Assembly: GCA_947247005.1 (NCBI GenBank)
Contig: OX365954.1
Span: 3,178,001-3,242,000 of the forward strand
DNA from: Spisula solida
Lineage: Eukaryota > Mollusca > Bivalvia > Venerida > Mactridae
Direction: 5' to 3'
Length of the DNA stretch: 64,000 bases
Part shown: positions 45,853-56,573 of the stretch, piece after piece
Position numbering within the stretch: position 1 is the first letter of the stretch
Layout of the letters: each line of letters starts with the position of its first letter
Notes under the pieces: model-generated
What the model saw: the letters and a program-made list of their open reading frames with translations, nothing else
Told to the model about the DNA's origin: nothing
Databases searched by the model: none
Made by a program: the position numbers and the translations under genes

Positions 45853-46823
45853 CAGACGAGTCATATTCTTTTCTGATTTTCCTTTTTCCCATTTTCGTTT
45901 TGTCTATAATTTCTACGCTTATTTAAGGTAAGTCCTGTTTACAGGTTTTTTCAGACATAATGCGTGCTAAATATTAAAATCTGAGTTAAGTTTGGAATCA
46001 TTACCTGCGGGCCTTGAGCGAGCAGGTATATTGGATAGCATAAAGTAAAAAGTCCATGGAGGGGCACGTGACCTGTTCTCGATGGTTTATGATTTCAAAA
46101 AAAAAAGAAAAAAAAAAGATGCATTTTGTAAGAATGTCGTGAACCATACTAATTCCATTATTCCATGCGGATAACATCGGTCTTTGTCGCATTGCAATAG
46201 TTTATTAACCGAAGAAATCAGAACTGTCCGAAATTTCAGTGAGTGCTAGGCAATATTGAGACCATGGATCTAAACAGCAGGTGACTGCAGCTGCATAAGC
46301 ACAGCGCTTCCCAGTGAGCAATGGAGTACATCCCCTAGAGAACACATTGTTCTTGAACGAAAATAGGTTAGTTCTATGGTTAATGTGTCAGGATTACGGA
46401 ATTTCGGGTGTTAACACCTGATCGGTATTTTTTACGCAACTCATAATTTTCTTACGCAAAAAGATGGCTGACATATGTCGGCCCGGGCAAGTCCAAATTC
46501 TTAGAAAGAACTACAAAAGTATCCTCAAAACCCGTCCCTACGATAAAAATGTACACGCAATTCGATTTAAAGAGTATAAAACACCAGTTTAGATCGTTTT
46601 ATCGTTGGATAAATTCTTCGCTTACGTTTCATACTCAACACTTTCGTACCACTTCACACCGTTCGTCCTGAATAATGTACTTCACATTGCTAGGTGATGA
46701 CACAGTGCAGTATGGGTTCGAATCCCACTACAGGTGGTATCAATCTAACTGGCTTCAATGCTATGTAGTATGTACAGTGTGTAGACTGTTCTGGTGCTCG
46801 TTTTATTGAGGTTCTATTATATA
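45853..46823. other. mostly unassigned; isolated B-box-like site
   Basis: 'gggttcgaatcccactac' at 46711-46728 is an excellent pol III B box, but no matching A box precedes it at tRNA spacing. Otherwise nothing supported. Confidence 0.4.
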
Positions 46824-46969
46824 GAGAATAATAGGTTAGTGCCGTGGATGAAAAAGTTTATCTGGCAAGGCGGAGGAATTTATCAGGTGAGCCGTAGACG
46901 AATCCGATAATTTCCGTAGCCGAGCCGATAAACTTTTACTTCATTCACGGCACTAACCTATTATTCTAT
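46824..46969. mobile_element. 146-bp palindromic element, ~38-bp arms
   Basis: 'agaataataggttagtgccg' plus 'tggatgaaaaagtttatc' mirrors 'gataaacttttacttcattc' plus 'acggcactaacctattattct' with few mismatches. Confidence 0.8.
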
Positions 46970-47900
46970 TTATCCAGTCGCTTAATCTGCTCAGTAAGGG
47001 GATCAAACTCGAGACTATATTGTCACTATTTTATTTACAAGCGCGTAACGTCACGTTCGTTCCGTGACGTCATGATAAACAACGACGTCGGACTTCTTGA
47101 TAGACGTCGTGTAGACGAAGGTAAGTCGAAGAAAATAACCGATCAACCACCAGCTCATTTAGAATAGGAAAACCTCACCCTAGGGCACAGAATTGCAACC
47201 GGTGACTCTCATATAAGAAGAAGTCCGTCAGATCACGTGGTAAGGTGACAAATTATCACTAGTCACATGACCAGGTGACCGATTATCGCTAAGTTTATCA
47301 GGCACCCCGTTAACAGGCATATTTTGCCGGAAGTTACTGAATAAAAAATCATACATGTATGCACAACATACCACCAATCATTTGTAAGACCATCTTGGAT
47401 GCATGTACTCCTTTTTTACTGAGTTGGTTTCCATTTTCAGGTTGAACATGGACGTGAGAAATGTAGTCTCAGAATTATAAAGTGATCTTTATTTATGGCT
47501 GATGCTTTAATTGAGGTTTTACTTCACGTGAATAATTTTAATTGGATATTTGATTATTATCGCTATAATTGCCTGATATAACCGCCCATAGAATATAGAC
47601 AACTATACCTATATTATTATTTTTTGAACAATATACACATACATGCATAAATATATAAATTCTAGTTTTATTTGTGTTTTTCAATTCCAACGATATGAAA
47701 TAACGTCCGCATCTTCATTGAAAATAAGTACATTTATCTGCTATATTAAAGCTGTTTATCTTTTTTAAAGATATTTCTTGTTAAAAATATATTTCATACA
47801 GTGACATGTGGTTTAACTGTTTTGAACATAGCTTAAGTTTCAAGGAGATTGACTTACTCTTATATGTACAGTATTTTTGTAACCATGGTAACAAGGATTT
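46970..47900. other. unassigned
   Basis: GC-richer to about 47340 with several 'acgtca' motifs, then AT-rich. No gene supported. Confidence 0.4.
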
Positions 47901-47958
47901 GGTGTCTATACAGATTTGAACCGTTCCAGAAATGGAATGATCTGTCTATACAGATTTG
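47901..47958. repeat. 'tctatacagattt' repeat, related to 53546-53613
   Basis: 'tacagatttgaaccgttcca' and 'gatctgtctatacagatttg' are shared with 53548-53610 in the same order. Confidence 0.6.
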
Positions 47959-48889
47959 GTGTCTGTTTTATGATGTAACATTTGCTATTCATTTTTCATA
48001 ATTATTGTTACATAACCAGTCATGGTTTTATTGCTTGAAATTCAACTATCAAATAATAGGGGATGTAATAGCCATACCAGTATTGAGCGCGAGCACGGAT
48101 TCTACAGAGTTTCGAGTCGGTACCAATGGTTTTAGAAAAAGTTATTTCCGGTTTAAAAAATTGCGGAGCCGAAAGAAGTGAATGGAATAAAATAAGATTG
48201 TTTTTAATCACGAAACCGTTGAGCCCCAAAATGTTCTTTTGTATACTTATTATCTAAAAGATATTCAATCAAATAAACGAACACTCGATGTTGTAAGGGG
48301 AAGTAAACAAAATCCGAGTTGTGAAGGGACGAGTTTTTAGACCGATCCGTTCTACACACTAACTTCCCTTTAGTAAATCAGTTCAAGGTCGTTCCTACAT
48401 AAACATCGTGTGCTACACCTATGAGTTAAATGCTTATGGAATTTCAGACATTAAATAACCAAATGAAAAAATATCACTGCTTAACTATGGATTGATTCAG
48501 GATTGATCGCCAGCCTAGTTGAGCTCTTGAATGTTCTGCAGCGTGAAATTGAAAGATACAGGACTTCGCGAAATCATGTTGCTGATCAATGCACTTTCCT
48601 TGTGTCCTGAGTCAATTTTGTATGCGAGCACAATTGTATAATGTTTGTTGCTGTCTTGTGAGTACGATTAAGACCAGCATCAACCTTTATACGGTGTCGC
48701 TTTGCAATATCTTCGATTTTCCAAGCGGAGATGTATCATGGACTGGACAAAGTCATAGAGAGATCAAGTTGGTTAAAAATTATTCCTGGTCAAAATGAAA
48801 GGCCTTTCATGAATACAATAGGTACGTCTTCAATTTTATTTATTAAGAAAGTTATGACAATTTGCACGCATTGCACAATGAATAATAAT
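47959..48889. other. unassigned
   Basis: No supported gene. Open frames at 48020-48229 (-) and 48589-48798 (+) are short and unrecognised. Confidence 0.35.
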
Positions 48890-49680
48890 GGTTGTGTCAA
48901 TTATTTTCCTTATACGCAGGACAGTCGTGCAATCACTTTTCTTATCCGTATTACGGTCATGCCAATTATTCACCTCCGTATTTCGGTCGTGCCAATTATT
49001 TACGTTATGCGCATGACAGTCACGCCAATTATTTTTCTTATCAGTATTACGTTCATGCCAATTATTCACCTCCGTATTACGGTCGTGCCAATTATTTACG
49101 TTATGCGCATGACAGTCATGCCAATTATTTTTCTTATCCATACGAGTCACAACATTTGTGCCAATTATTTTCCTTATGCGCACAACAATCGTGCCAATTT
49201 TTTTCCTTATGTGCATGATGGTTGTTCAGATTACTTTGCTTATCTGAACACAGTCGTGCCAATTATTCTCCTTATGGCTTGACGGTCGTCCCGATGACTT
49301 TGCTTATCTGAAGGAAGGAAGGTTGAGCCAATTATTTTCCTTATGCGTTTGATGGTCGGCCCGATTACTTGCTTATCTGAATGGCAGCCTGCCTAATATT
49401 TTCCTTAGGTGCTTTACAGTCGTCCTGATGACTTTGCTTATCTGAACGATGGTCGTGCCAATTAGTTTCCTTATAAATGCACTTTACGATCCTCCCAATT
49501 ACTTTGCTTACTTTGCGTACCTATTTTCCTATGCGCTTGATGGTCATGCCAATTATTTTCCTTATCAGATTATTTTCCTTATCTAATTATAATTTTCCTT
49601 ATCTGTATGACAATCTTGCCAATTATTTTCCTGATGAGCAGACGATCGTGCCAATTATATATAAAATATTTAATTATTAT
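48890..49680 (+). repeat. 30/33-bp minisatellite that reads as a Tyr/His/Asp-rich repeat
   Basis: 'gccaattatt' recurs at 48961, 48991, 49024, 49057, 49087 and 49120, spaced 30 or 33 bp, then more loosely to 49670. Because spacings are multiples of three, several frames stay open: one for 183 codons (48731-49282) and another (48892-49218) reading GRANYLRYAHDSHANYFSYP and similar. Consensus of the latter is about 10-11 residues, '(H/D)(D/G)(G/S)(H/R)A(N/D)YFPYP'. It decays with frameshifts after 49220. A second small block of the same repeat lies at 52367-52446. Either a non-coding minisatellite or a relic of a repetitive secreted-protein exon; no signal peptide or splice pair was established. 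Confidence 0.7.
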
Positions 49681-50065
49681 ATCTGCACGATGATGACTAG
49701 ACAGATAAGCTGTCTCCAAGTGGCTGCTTTTAAATTCTGACGATCCAGTCACAGAGACAGAGCCCAAAGTGACCAAAGTGACGGTCAGAGTTTGCGCAGA
49801 GTATCTTTGTGCAACTTTCAGCACTTTTAAAATATATGAAAACGTCTAACCACCATGAAATATATAGCATGTCCACGAAGAATGAACCTTTTTCTCGCGA
49901 TATCCACCAATAATAGCCATAAAATACCCAGTGACATGTTCATCCAACTACTTAAACAATGTCGCACATATGACCTTAATTTCAGCCATTGTTGTTGTCG
50001 TCAATATGTCATTCGCTCATCGAACAATCAGAATACTCGGGCATAGGTGCACTCAATTTCTAACA
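49681..50065. other. unassigned
   Basis: No supported feature. Confidence 0.4.
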
Positions 50066-52032
50066 AGAAGCAGTCAAAGACAGCCATATCCCCCGCCGAA
50101 GGGAAAATAATTGTACCAAATATTATTGAATACAATCATTTTTTTAAAACATAAGTTATGTGAAAGTTTGGTTTCAATCCCAAGAGAAATGTTTGAGATG
50201 CACTAAAGATTTTTTACAATATCTAATTTTATTACATACAAAATAAACATAGTCAACAAGAAGCAGTCACACTACAAGAAAACCAAGTTAAATGCGACCT
50301 TGTTGCCCTTCAGCCCACGGTCAATTGCAAGTGACATCTTCACATAAGCTATATAAACTGCAAGTTTCACAATGATATCTCATTCCTAACAAAAGTTATT
50401 GAGTGAAAAGTTTTTTCTATTTTTAGTAATGGTGACCTTGACCCCCACTTTCAATCCCATGTGACTCTTCACCCAAGCTACCTTCAAAGCTAGCAAGTTA
50501 TCTCAATCCTCACAAAAAATGAGCATAAATGATTTTTTTCTACTTTTAGTAACAATGACCTTGACCCCCACCGGCCCCACTTCCCATTGAAAGTGCTGTC
50601 TTCACACAAACAACCAACACAGCAAGTTTCATTGTGATATCTCATCCCAAACTTAAGTTATCCATCAGAAACAAAAATATGAGCATAAATATTTTTTTCT
50701 ATTTTTAGTAACAGTGACCTTGACCCCTACCGGCCCCATTTCATATTGCAAGTGCCAACTGCACACAAACAACCCACACAGCAAGTTTCATTGTGATATC
50801 TCATCCCAAAGTTATCCATCAGAAACAAATTGTTTTCTCTATAGCTTACACATGTATAAAAAGGGCCATAATTCTGTCTAAAATGGCTGAAATTAAAAAC
50901 CATGACAATATGCGCCATTGCATCTCATGTGGGTACATCTGTGAAGGTTTCATCCAAATTCCATAAGAAATGGAGGAGGAGTTGCACATAGAAGAGTTTA
51001 TCATTGTTTCTATATCCAACAAAGGTACAAAACAAACAAAGGCCATAATTCTGTCAAAAATGGCCGAAATGAAAATCCCTCAGGCTGATGATATACGCTA
51101 GGGCACATCATAACTGTACTTCTGTAAAAGTTTTGACAAAATTCCTTGAGAAATGTAGGAGAAGTTGCACACAGAAGAGTTTAAATGTGAAAAATCAACA
51201 AAGGGCAATTACTCTGTCAAAATAGTCGAATAAACAAATCCTGACAATATGTGCTGGGGGACATCATAGCACTTATTCTGTGAAAGTTTTGTCAAATTCC
51301 CTTAAGAAATGTAGGTGGTGACTTGCACACAGAAGAATTTATAAGTAACAAGACTGCGTTCAATAAACGCTTATGCCCCCTGTGGAACCCTTGTCCATAA
51401 ATAAGTCTAAGTCCAAAATTAGGTCAATGTGAAGGTCAAAAAGGGTCAGGTGATACAGGTGTGTGGAGAGTGTTCATATACAACATCCATGCAAGTTTGG
51501 AAGCTTTGCAGCAAGCCATAATGATGCTAGAAGAAACGGTCAATTTGGGTTAACCAGGACGGACGGACGAACGGACGAACGGACGAACGGACGAACGAAC
51601 GGACGGAAGGACGGACGGACAGGTGCATCACTATATGCCTCCCGATCTATCGATACGGGGGCATAAAAATCAACAAAGGGCAATTACTCTGTCAAAAATG
51701 GTCGAATAAAAAATCCTGACAATATGCGCTGGGGGACATCATAGCACTTATTCTGTGAAAGTTTCGTCAAATTCCCTGAAGAAATGTAGGAGGAGTTGCA
51801 CACAGAAGAATTTATATGTAAAAAACAACAAAGGGCAATAACTCTGTCAAAAATGGTCGAATAAAAAAATCCTGACAATATGCGCTGGGGGACATCATAG
51901 CAATTATTCTGTGAAAGTTTCGTCAAAATCCCTTAAGAAATGTAGGAGGAGTTGCACACAGAAGTTCGGACGGACGGACTGACGGACTGACGCCTACCAT
52001 TACCATATCCCCTTTGCCTTCGGCGGGGGATA
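50066..52032 (+). mobile_element. pearl-like element with three core types, hairpin end and nested element
   Basis: 5' domain 'caagaagcagtcaaagacag' plus 'ccatatcccccgccgaaggg'. First core is 'cagtgaccttgacccc' type (units near 50430, 50555, 50715). The second, with 'caaagggcaattactctgtc' and 'gcgctgggggacatcatagc', has units near 50870, 51040, 51200, 51680 and 51840. A 'cggacggacggactgacgga' tract and hairpin 'tatcccctttgccttcggcg' plus 'ggggata' close it at 52032. The 5' 'cccccgccgaaggg' is complementary to the terminal hairpin. Confidence 0.8.
51348..51665 (+). mobile_element. second pearl-like element nested in the first
   Basis: Starts 'acaagactgcgttcaataaa' and ends with a (ggacggacgaac)n tract (51571-51620) and hairpin 'gcctcccgatctatcgatac' plus 'gggggcata'. 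The interrupted outer core resumes directly with 'aaaatcaacaaagggcaatt'. Confidence 0.8.
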
Positions 52033-52366
52033 ACAAACGGACACGGTAAAAAGTAAAGGCTAATAATGTTGATCAGAGAATTCTGGTCAGTACGGATAGC
52101 AGTCTTTAGACTTGTACTGTTTACATGAGATTTTCGGCTGCAGCGCATGCTAATTTAATGATTGATTTACTGATATTTTGATGGTTTTCGTATTTTTAAA
52201 TTGTATTTAATATAAACAGAGCCGAAAAATGCCAGAATTTTGCGTAAATTTTTTTTTTAACTAAAATTAATTTCCACCATGGTGCAACAGTTTAGGGGAC
52301 TTTTGTGTACGACCCTACCGTTCTGTATTGTAATGCGTCGAAATGGTTTTACTACACTATGGTCGT

Positions 52367-52446
52367 GCCGATTATTTTCCTTATAATGCAAGACGGCCAT
52401 GCCGATTATTTTCCTTATCCACATGACGGTCATGCTAATTATTTTG
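52367..52446 (+). repeat. small second block of the 48890 minisatellite
   Basis: Three units of 'ggtcgtgccgattattttcc' type spaced about 33 bp, reading DGHADYFPYPHDGHANYF in one frame. Confidence 0.8.
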
Positions 52447-52600
52447 GCCTAATCCTTATGAAACCTGGTCACAATGATCATCTCAACAAAATCTAGGTCA
52501 AGCTCGATATTGGATTGTTTGTGGTCAAAAACTAGGTCACAAGGTCAAATCATAGAAAAACCTTATATGGTCACTTGAGATCAATTGGTCAAATGAAGTT
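52447..52600 (+). repeat. 'aggtcacaaggtcaaat' dispersed repeat fragment
   Basis: 'aaaaactaggtcacaaggtc' plus 'aaatcatagaaaaacctta' is a very common mollusc repeat wording; single copy here. Confidence 0.5.
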
Positions 52601-53370
52601 GACTGGAGTTTCCAATGCAAGTAAGCCATATTTCTAGTCTTTCAATATAAATATTGCCAAGCAAACTTTACAGTACAAATTTATTTTGGGTCCCAGGGAA
52701 AATTCAGAAGGCGAAATTATGTATTCTCCTTTATGCTATTTTCTATTTCAAAATCTTATCTCCATTAAAATTCACTTTCAAAATATAATTTCCTTAGTGT
52801 ATCTGCAAATAGTTCTGAGCATTAAATTTATTCAATATCTAACATTACATCCCCTAGTAGGCTTTGTCTTAGTTCATATTATTGCTCAATCTCTGAACAC
52901 ATGTCAATTTTGAGGCCTTAAGTTTAATACCTTGTTTCCTGAGATGTTATTAATTTCCTATCAAGCCATATCTTTCAAACCATGTTGCAAACTTTCTTTT
53001 ATTAATTTTACACCTATTGTTTAATTGTCAAAGATTGAAGTCTGAAAATAATTGTGTTTGACTGTTTTATTATTAAGTGTTAAAAGCCACTTCCTTTGAG
53101 ATCAATTGCTCTAGCTGTCACTGTCTGCAGACTTTGTATATAAGTCAAGGAAATCTTATTAAGAGTAACAAGTAATTTTAGGCGTTAGGAGTTCCTAACT
53201 AGCACATAAGTACGACTAATATGGAGTACCATACAAAATATTAACTTGAGTTCAAGTTTAAAATATAATAAATATTGGATTACCAATTGATAAATAACTT
53301 TGTGAGAACTAATTGTTGTGGCAATATGCATTATTATAAACTTTGTGAATTATACATTTGTTGAGCAACT
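52601..53370. other. unassigned
   Basis: AT-rich, no supported feature. Confidence 0.4.
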
Positions 53371-53678
53371 AAATTAAACATCTAAACATCTACGAAGTTA
53401 GTTATCCATCAACAGTTGGAAATTATATTATAACATCAACGTTTGGAAACCTTGAGCAACATCAGCAGCAGCATCCGTTGAGCGTGGCTAACATTATGCG
53501 CCACCACATAGACATCAACAACACACCACAAACCGCTTCATTATATCTGTACAGATTTGAACCTTTCCAGCGAAGGAATTTGAGATCTGTCTATACAAAT
53601 ATGGTGTCCATACATGAAGGCATTCAAGCATGTATCACTAGAGTATATGCTTGTAATAAATGTACAATTAAATCATAA
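53371..53678 (+). CDS. unrecognised open frame, possible exon
   Basis: Open from a stop at about 53370 to TAA at 53678 (102 codons). It contains SYPSTVGNYIITSTFGNLEQ, then HQQQHPLSVANIMRHHIDIN and NTPQTASLYLYRFEP. The first ATG in frame is internal (ANIM), so it would be an internal exon or part of one. Composition is protein-like, with a Gln/His run. The last third overlaps a dispersed repeat ('tacagatttgaacc', shared with 47901). No domain recognised and splice borders not fixed. Confidence 0.3.
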
Positions 53679-54524
53679 GAAAAATTAAGAATGTGAAATA
53701 TATAGCTACATCATCTTTAATTGTAACCATGGCAACAAAGACTAACAATAAATAACAGCATTTCTATGATCGAGTCTTAAATATGTGATTATAATACCAG
53801 CTTAGTTAACAATGGCTTCTTTCCTCTCTGTCACAGATTGATAGAAGATATACAATTACAAAGTGGACATTTCCCAGTAGGTTTTAATTATATGAAAAAA
53901 ACAAGGAATTATTTTCTATCTCTATGACACACGTCAATAACATGAGCTAGTACTGAAAGTATGGAAGACAGGAATTTTCAGGAACTTCAGGATTTTTTGT
54001 CCAAAAGTTTCGCCTGTTTTCTTCATTTTTCCTTTGTAAATTGTCATTTTTTTAGGATTTCAGGATTTTGGAAACAGTCTACCCATAAACGTTTACCCAT
54101 GAAAATATAAGCACAATACAGCTACACATAGAGTGTAGGACAAAAGCCACTATGTATTGTCCAGCCTCCAGTTATGTTAGAGAGGCATTGAAATCCCAGC
54201 AATGGATATTGAGAAATTATATAAGGATATGCGATATATATCATGTAAGAATAATAAAATATTTCAAATCAAACTTTGAGAACAAACTTTTTTAACACCC
54301 TGTATTATACGCGGCTTCAGAGCATTGGCTCTGATCAACAAAATACATAAATGTGTAATTGACCTTGTCTGTTCTCTAGTGCAAAGAGTTTTCGTCTGAG
54401 TATCTTCAAACTTGGTGACAATGTTCAACTTTTCTAAATACACACCATTGCAATTTCTGTAATGATTTGGCAATTATGGATGTGGTATTGCACAAACAGT
54501 GTATTACCCAATCATTGCCTTAAG
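53679..54524. other. unassigned
   Basis: No supported gene, RNA or repeat. Confidence 0.4.
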
Positions 54525-54801
54525 TACTTGGGGAGATCCAAAAGTAATGTCACTGGTGCTGTAAAATCGTGCATACTGTAAATAATACAACGCAATTTTT
54601 CACGTAGCTACATTAATCTATTTCCAATATAATGACCAAATTTCATGATAATGCAATTATTTGTTATTGAGATCTACGTGTACATAGGAAACCTACTAAC
54701 GGACATCGCCGCAAGCCAATGACGTCAACGACGTCATAATCAAAATTTGATGTTACTTACATCATTCCTTTTCAAAGTATCATCATTGATGTTCTATACT
54801 G

Positions 54802-55558
54802 CATGGGCGTAGGAGCGTCTTCAACATTGGGGGGGCCAAATATTTGGGAAGGGGGGGGGGGGGGGCGAAACAATAATTTTTAGATATGTGGGGGGTCACA
54901 TTAAGTGTTAATAAGCTATGGCGAAAGTTGGTGTTTATATTCACTAAGGTTAGGTGTATTTACTAAGGTGTTTGCTTGTCAAAATACCAGGTAAAAAAAT
55001 GAACCCTGTCATAAACTAGTATAGTAAGTAGGGGGGTTCGGGGGCATGCTCCCCCGGGATTTTTTTTAAAACATTGGACCAATCTGGTGCATTCTGACAT
55101 AATTTTTTGGTAAGATCAATCAAAATTAAGTCCTTATTTTGTAAACATTTTTACAAATTATTGAACAGATGACCGAATTCTAGTGGTTTAGTAAGGGGAT
55201 TTAACATAGCAATATAGCAAAAAGTAGTTTAAAAGCAATATAGGAGTTGGTGCAAACTTTATCTTACAATGTATTTCTGTAGTCCTTGTAGTTCTTGTCA
55301 ACAGTTACGTGATCGGGTGATAACATATTAGCCTACATAGATTAAAATCATTTTGCGAGCGGAGCGAGCACGAAAATTCACATTTTATACCTTTTAACCA
55401 AGGATAAAAGGCAAATTAACTATTACAAGACTATTTTAGGCGGAAAATTATCAATATGTTCTGAATTATTGGGGGGGCCAAACGATATGTTGGCCCCCCT
55501 GTCCTAACATTGGGGGGGGCCTGGCCCCCCCTTGGCCCCCCCTTCTCCTACGCCCATG
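54802..55558. mobile_element. 757-bp 'CATGGGCGTAGGAG' element with 5-bp target duplication
   Basis: Inverted ends 'catgggcgtaggag' and 'ctcctacgcccatg', flanked by TACTG on both sides (54797-54801 and 55559-55563). G-rich and C-rich runs lie just inside the ends (up to 17 G at 54853; 'ggccccccc' near the right). No coding capacity. The superfamily is not assigned; a 5-bp duplication excludes mariner (2) and hAT (8). Confidence 0.85.
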
Positions 55559-55597
55559 TACTGCTATCATGTCTGTTGACACATTTTTTAAACACAT

Positions 55598-55760
55598 TCA
55601 CAAACTAGAGTCTTTATGTAGTGAGGAAAACACATTGTTACGGGCCTGTCTTGTTTCAGGATCATAGAAATACACCCATGTCTCATCAACTGTAATTATA
55701 CGCTGGAAAAATAACGTCATTTTCGTGAGCGGCGACATGACGTCAGTGGTATATTTTGAA
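55598..55760 (-). pseudogene. mariner transposase fragment with DETW motif
   Basis: The minus-strand frame contains LTKMTLFFQRIITVDETWVY followed by FYDPETRQ. 'F-x-x-R-I-I/V-T-x-D-E-T-W-V-x-x-Y/F-x-P-E-T/S-R/K' is the segment around the first catalytic Asp in mariner transposases. About 40 codons survive. The frame then departs from the family and stops at 55598. The second and third catalytic residues are not found. Confidence 0.8.
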
Positions 55761-56273
55761 TGTCTATATAATGTTATTTTAATATTCAAACAATATGACA
55801 CAAGTGATATTAATCAGAATTGAATTACTTTACATTTTGATATAAATTTTATTGACGTACGCCAACAAATAAACTCACCAGCGGAACAGTGACATTACTT
55901 TTGGATCTACCCACGTATTGATAACTATTTCAACAACTACAGAACTGGATTTCATAGTCTGGTTCCCGATCTTTACAATCTACGCAGTAAAGGTCTGGTG
56001 TCATCCAAATAAAATGGCAGCCCCATGGTAAGATTCAAAATGGCGGAAGTAGTGTTGTATATAGTAAAAATATTATTTTTACAAATATATAATGGTGTGT
56101 TGGTGTCGTTTTAACAAAACTTTGTATTTAGATGAAATAAAATGTGATCTTCGTGGGACATAGTTAATATTGGCACGACACCACTGATATGCACTAAAAT
56201 TCGTTGATAAAAATAATGAAAAAACCTTTATAGCAATGCACATACTACATATAAATGACAAATAATATTGTGT

Positions 56274-56346
56274 GCCCGTTTAGCTCAATCGGTTGAGCGT
56301 CTGCCTTGTAAACACGATACTGTTGGTTCGAGCCCTGTATGGTCTG
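56274..56346 (+). other. tRNA-like sequence, Thr(UGU)-like, copy 1
   Basis: 'gcccgtttagctcaatcggt' plus 'tgagcg' gives a good A box and pairing D arm; the anticodon-loop analogue is 'cttgtaa'; 'ggttcgagccc' is close to the B-box consensus. Anticodon and acceptor stems fail to pair, so it is not a functional tRNA. Identical copies at 58885-58957 and 61496-61568. Confidence 0.7.
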
Positions 56347-56499
56347 TGTTTTACCTATATAAAATCTATAGCATTTTAATTTTTTTATGGCCTTCAGTTG
56401 TTTTGCTATATTCCCGTTTTCAAAAACATTTTATTGCAGTGTCATATTTCTTAAAACACAAGTATAAATTCATGGGAAATATTTTTTGGAAAAAAGAAA

Positions 56500-56573
56500 G
56501 CGGTCGATGCGGGATTCGAACCTGTACCATTGTGACTACTAGCCAAACGCTCTACCGATTGAGCTAAGCGGGC
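56500..56573 (-). other. tRNA-like sequence, opposite strand, copy 1
   Basis: Read on the minus strand: 'gcccgcttagctcaatcggt' plus 'agagcg', then 'ggttcgaatcc', exact A- and B-box consensus. The anticodon and acceptor stems are broken. It faces the plus-strand tRNA-like sequence 154 bp away. Identical copies at 59111-59184 and 61722-61795. Confidence 0.7.

Larger units (their letters stand above)
54527..55915 (-). mobile_element. mariner remnant, interrupted by a 757-bp element
   Basis: Ends: 'cttggggagatccaaaagta' plus 'atgtcactg' at the left and the inverse of 'cgtgggtagatccaaaagta' plus 'atgtcactg' at the right, 27 of 29 alike, with TA outside both (54525-54526 and 55916-55917). A transposase fragment with the DETW motif is inside on the minus strand. 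Without the inserted element and its duplication the remnant is about 627 bp, so it is internally deleted. Confidence 0.85.

Noticed and set aside
48836..49216. 126-codon minus-strand frame
   Set aside because: It is the antisense shadow of the 30/33-bp minisatellite. Several frames are open there only because the period is a multiple of three.
56274..56573. Functional tRNA genes
   Set aside because: D arms and box motifs are good, but anticodon and acceptor stems do not pair on either strand.
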